This document shows, one piece after another, positions 62,986 through 64,000 of a stretch of 64,000 nucleotides of DNA (its first letter is position 1; every line of letters starts with the position of its first letter). The notes beneath the pieces were generated by a model that was not told the DNA's origin, made no database searches, and worked only from the letters and a program-made list of their open reading frames with translations. Where the stretch lies: contig NC_133943.1 in assembly GCF_031877795.1 (NCBI RefSeq), positions 7,805,001 through 7,869,000 of the forward strand. Reading direction: 5' to 3'. The position numbers were made by a program, and so were the translations under genes. The stretch comes from Strix aluco (Eukaryota; Chordata; Aves; Strigiformes; Strigidae).

Positions 62986-64000
62986 GTGAATTGTGTTTGG
63001 TTAAGTGAGTCATCGCCCCCGCTGCCAGCGTGCCCTTTCATAACGCACAGACGTCACAGCTTTTAAAGAGGTCAAGTTGTCAGTACTCGGCAGATCTGTC
63101 ACCCAGAAACCTGTCCTGGTGGATCTGCCCGAGCAAATTGCAGGTTTTCCTTCACAAGTAGCCTGGCACCGTTTCTTTGTGGATTTTAGGAATGTATTGC
63201 AGTGAGGTTTGTGGAGTAAAGAGCCCACTCTGCTCTTCTGAAAGAGCAAATGCGGGAGTCCTAGAAGGGTTCACAGAGGAGAGAAGGGTGCTGTGGAAGT
63301 TCTGTATCCTTAAAGTAATTTTTATGAAAATTAATCCCAAGCAGTTCAGTGAATAAAGCTCTGCTATAACTTTCAGCTGCTAATTAACACAGCAAAAAGT
63401 CTTGATTTTCAGAATGAAGGGACAAGTTGTAAAAGGATGCAGCACAGAGGAGCAAGTGTGAGTGCTCTGTAGGCAGCAGGAGCAAAAGCAGGGATTTGAC
63501 TTTCCAAAACACCCTTCACTTGCAAGACTCAAATTCTGTTTGGGTTTTGCTTTTCTGATTATTCAGCGCAAAAATAGAAGAGTCGTTTCATAGGAAACCT
63601 CTGCTTGGCTCTCTGCAGAGATTAGCAGATCATAAGCAGAGCTGCAGGAATCAGCTTTTCTGGGAAAGTCAGGATTTCTAACTGTTGCCATTTTTTAGTG
63701 GAATGAAAAAAGCAGCTTGAAATTTTCCATGAAGAAGGTCACTTGGGAACAGAGGAAAGATTTCTTTTTGATCTCTACCTTAGAGAGACTTGTTTCCCTC
63801 ATAGGACACTTTATGTAATAAAGCCCCTAGATGCAAGATGAAAAATTTAATTGCAAAATAAAGGTCTAACCTTTCTGTTCTGAAATTGTTGGCATTTATA
63901 GAAAAATGCCTTCATTTGGGGGCATCTCTGCATGAAATGGTATGGAAATCAATTCTTTCTCCATGCCTAAGGTCTCTTGGCATCTCTGCTGCTCCAAGGC

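Larger units (their letters stand above)
58091..64000. other. Sequence upstream of LONRF, no recognised gene
   Basis: No exon with a recognisable protein. The stretch holds an A-rich run (59,568-59,592), a 25-bp tandem duplication (60,991-61,040), a MIR-like fragment (61,400-61,455) and a TATA-type promoter candidate (62,834). Open frames of up to about 190 codons show no domain. Confidence 0.65.

Overview
The window looks like nuclear DNA from an amniote, most likely a bird or another sauropsid. Coding sequence is split into short exons with GT-AG introns, there are CpG islands, and spacers are tens of kilobases long. I recognise no Alu, L1 or CR1 copies, only simple repeats and weak ancient-SINE-like fragments. 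There are no operons, bacterial signals, rRNA or tRNA. The species cannot be named from the sequence.

Layout. (1) 1-8,390, + strand: the 3' end of GRIA1, the AMPA-receptor subunit GluA1. It has the fourth-transmembrane exon (5,232-5,366), the last coding exon (7,702-7,890, ending in the PDZ ligand TGL) and a short 3' UTR with a poly(A) signal at 8,365. The flip/flop exons and everything upstream lie outside the window. (2) 8,391-41,400: about 33 kb with no protein-coding exon I can support. It holds an orphan CpG island at 20,570-20,930 with a good splice donor, several AT-rich stretches that read like conserved non-coding elements, simple repeats and MIR-like fragments. (3) 41,400-57,480, - strand: a complete 12-exon LONRF gene, tail-to-tail with GRIA1. 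The encoded 632-residue protein has RING1, TPR-like helices, RING2 and a LON substrate-binding domain. Every exon junction keeps frame and the first exon sits in a CpG island. (4) 57,560-64,000: sequence upstream of LONRF with a degenerate G-rich repeat and a possible TATA promoter, but no recognised gene.

The two genes do not form a pathway; their pairing is informative for genome history. Human LONRF3 (Xq24) lies near GRIA3 (Xq25), so a LONRF gene beside GRIA1 suggests an old duplicated GRIA-LONRF block. From memory, mammals have LONRF1, LONRF2 and LONRF3 elsewhere and none beside GRIA1. This gene may therefore be a fourth LONRF ohnolog lost in mammals. That is an inference that needs a tree and a synteny comparison. 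It is the most interesting signal in the window.
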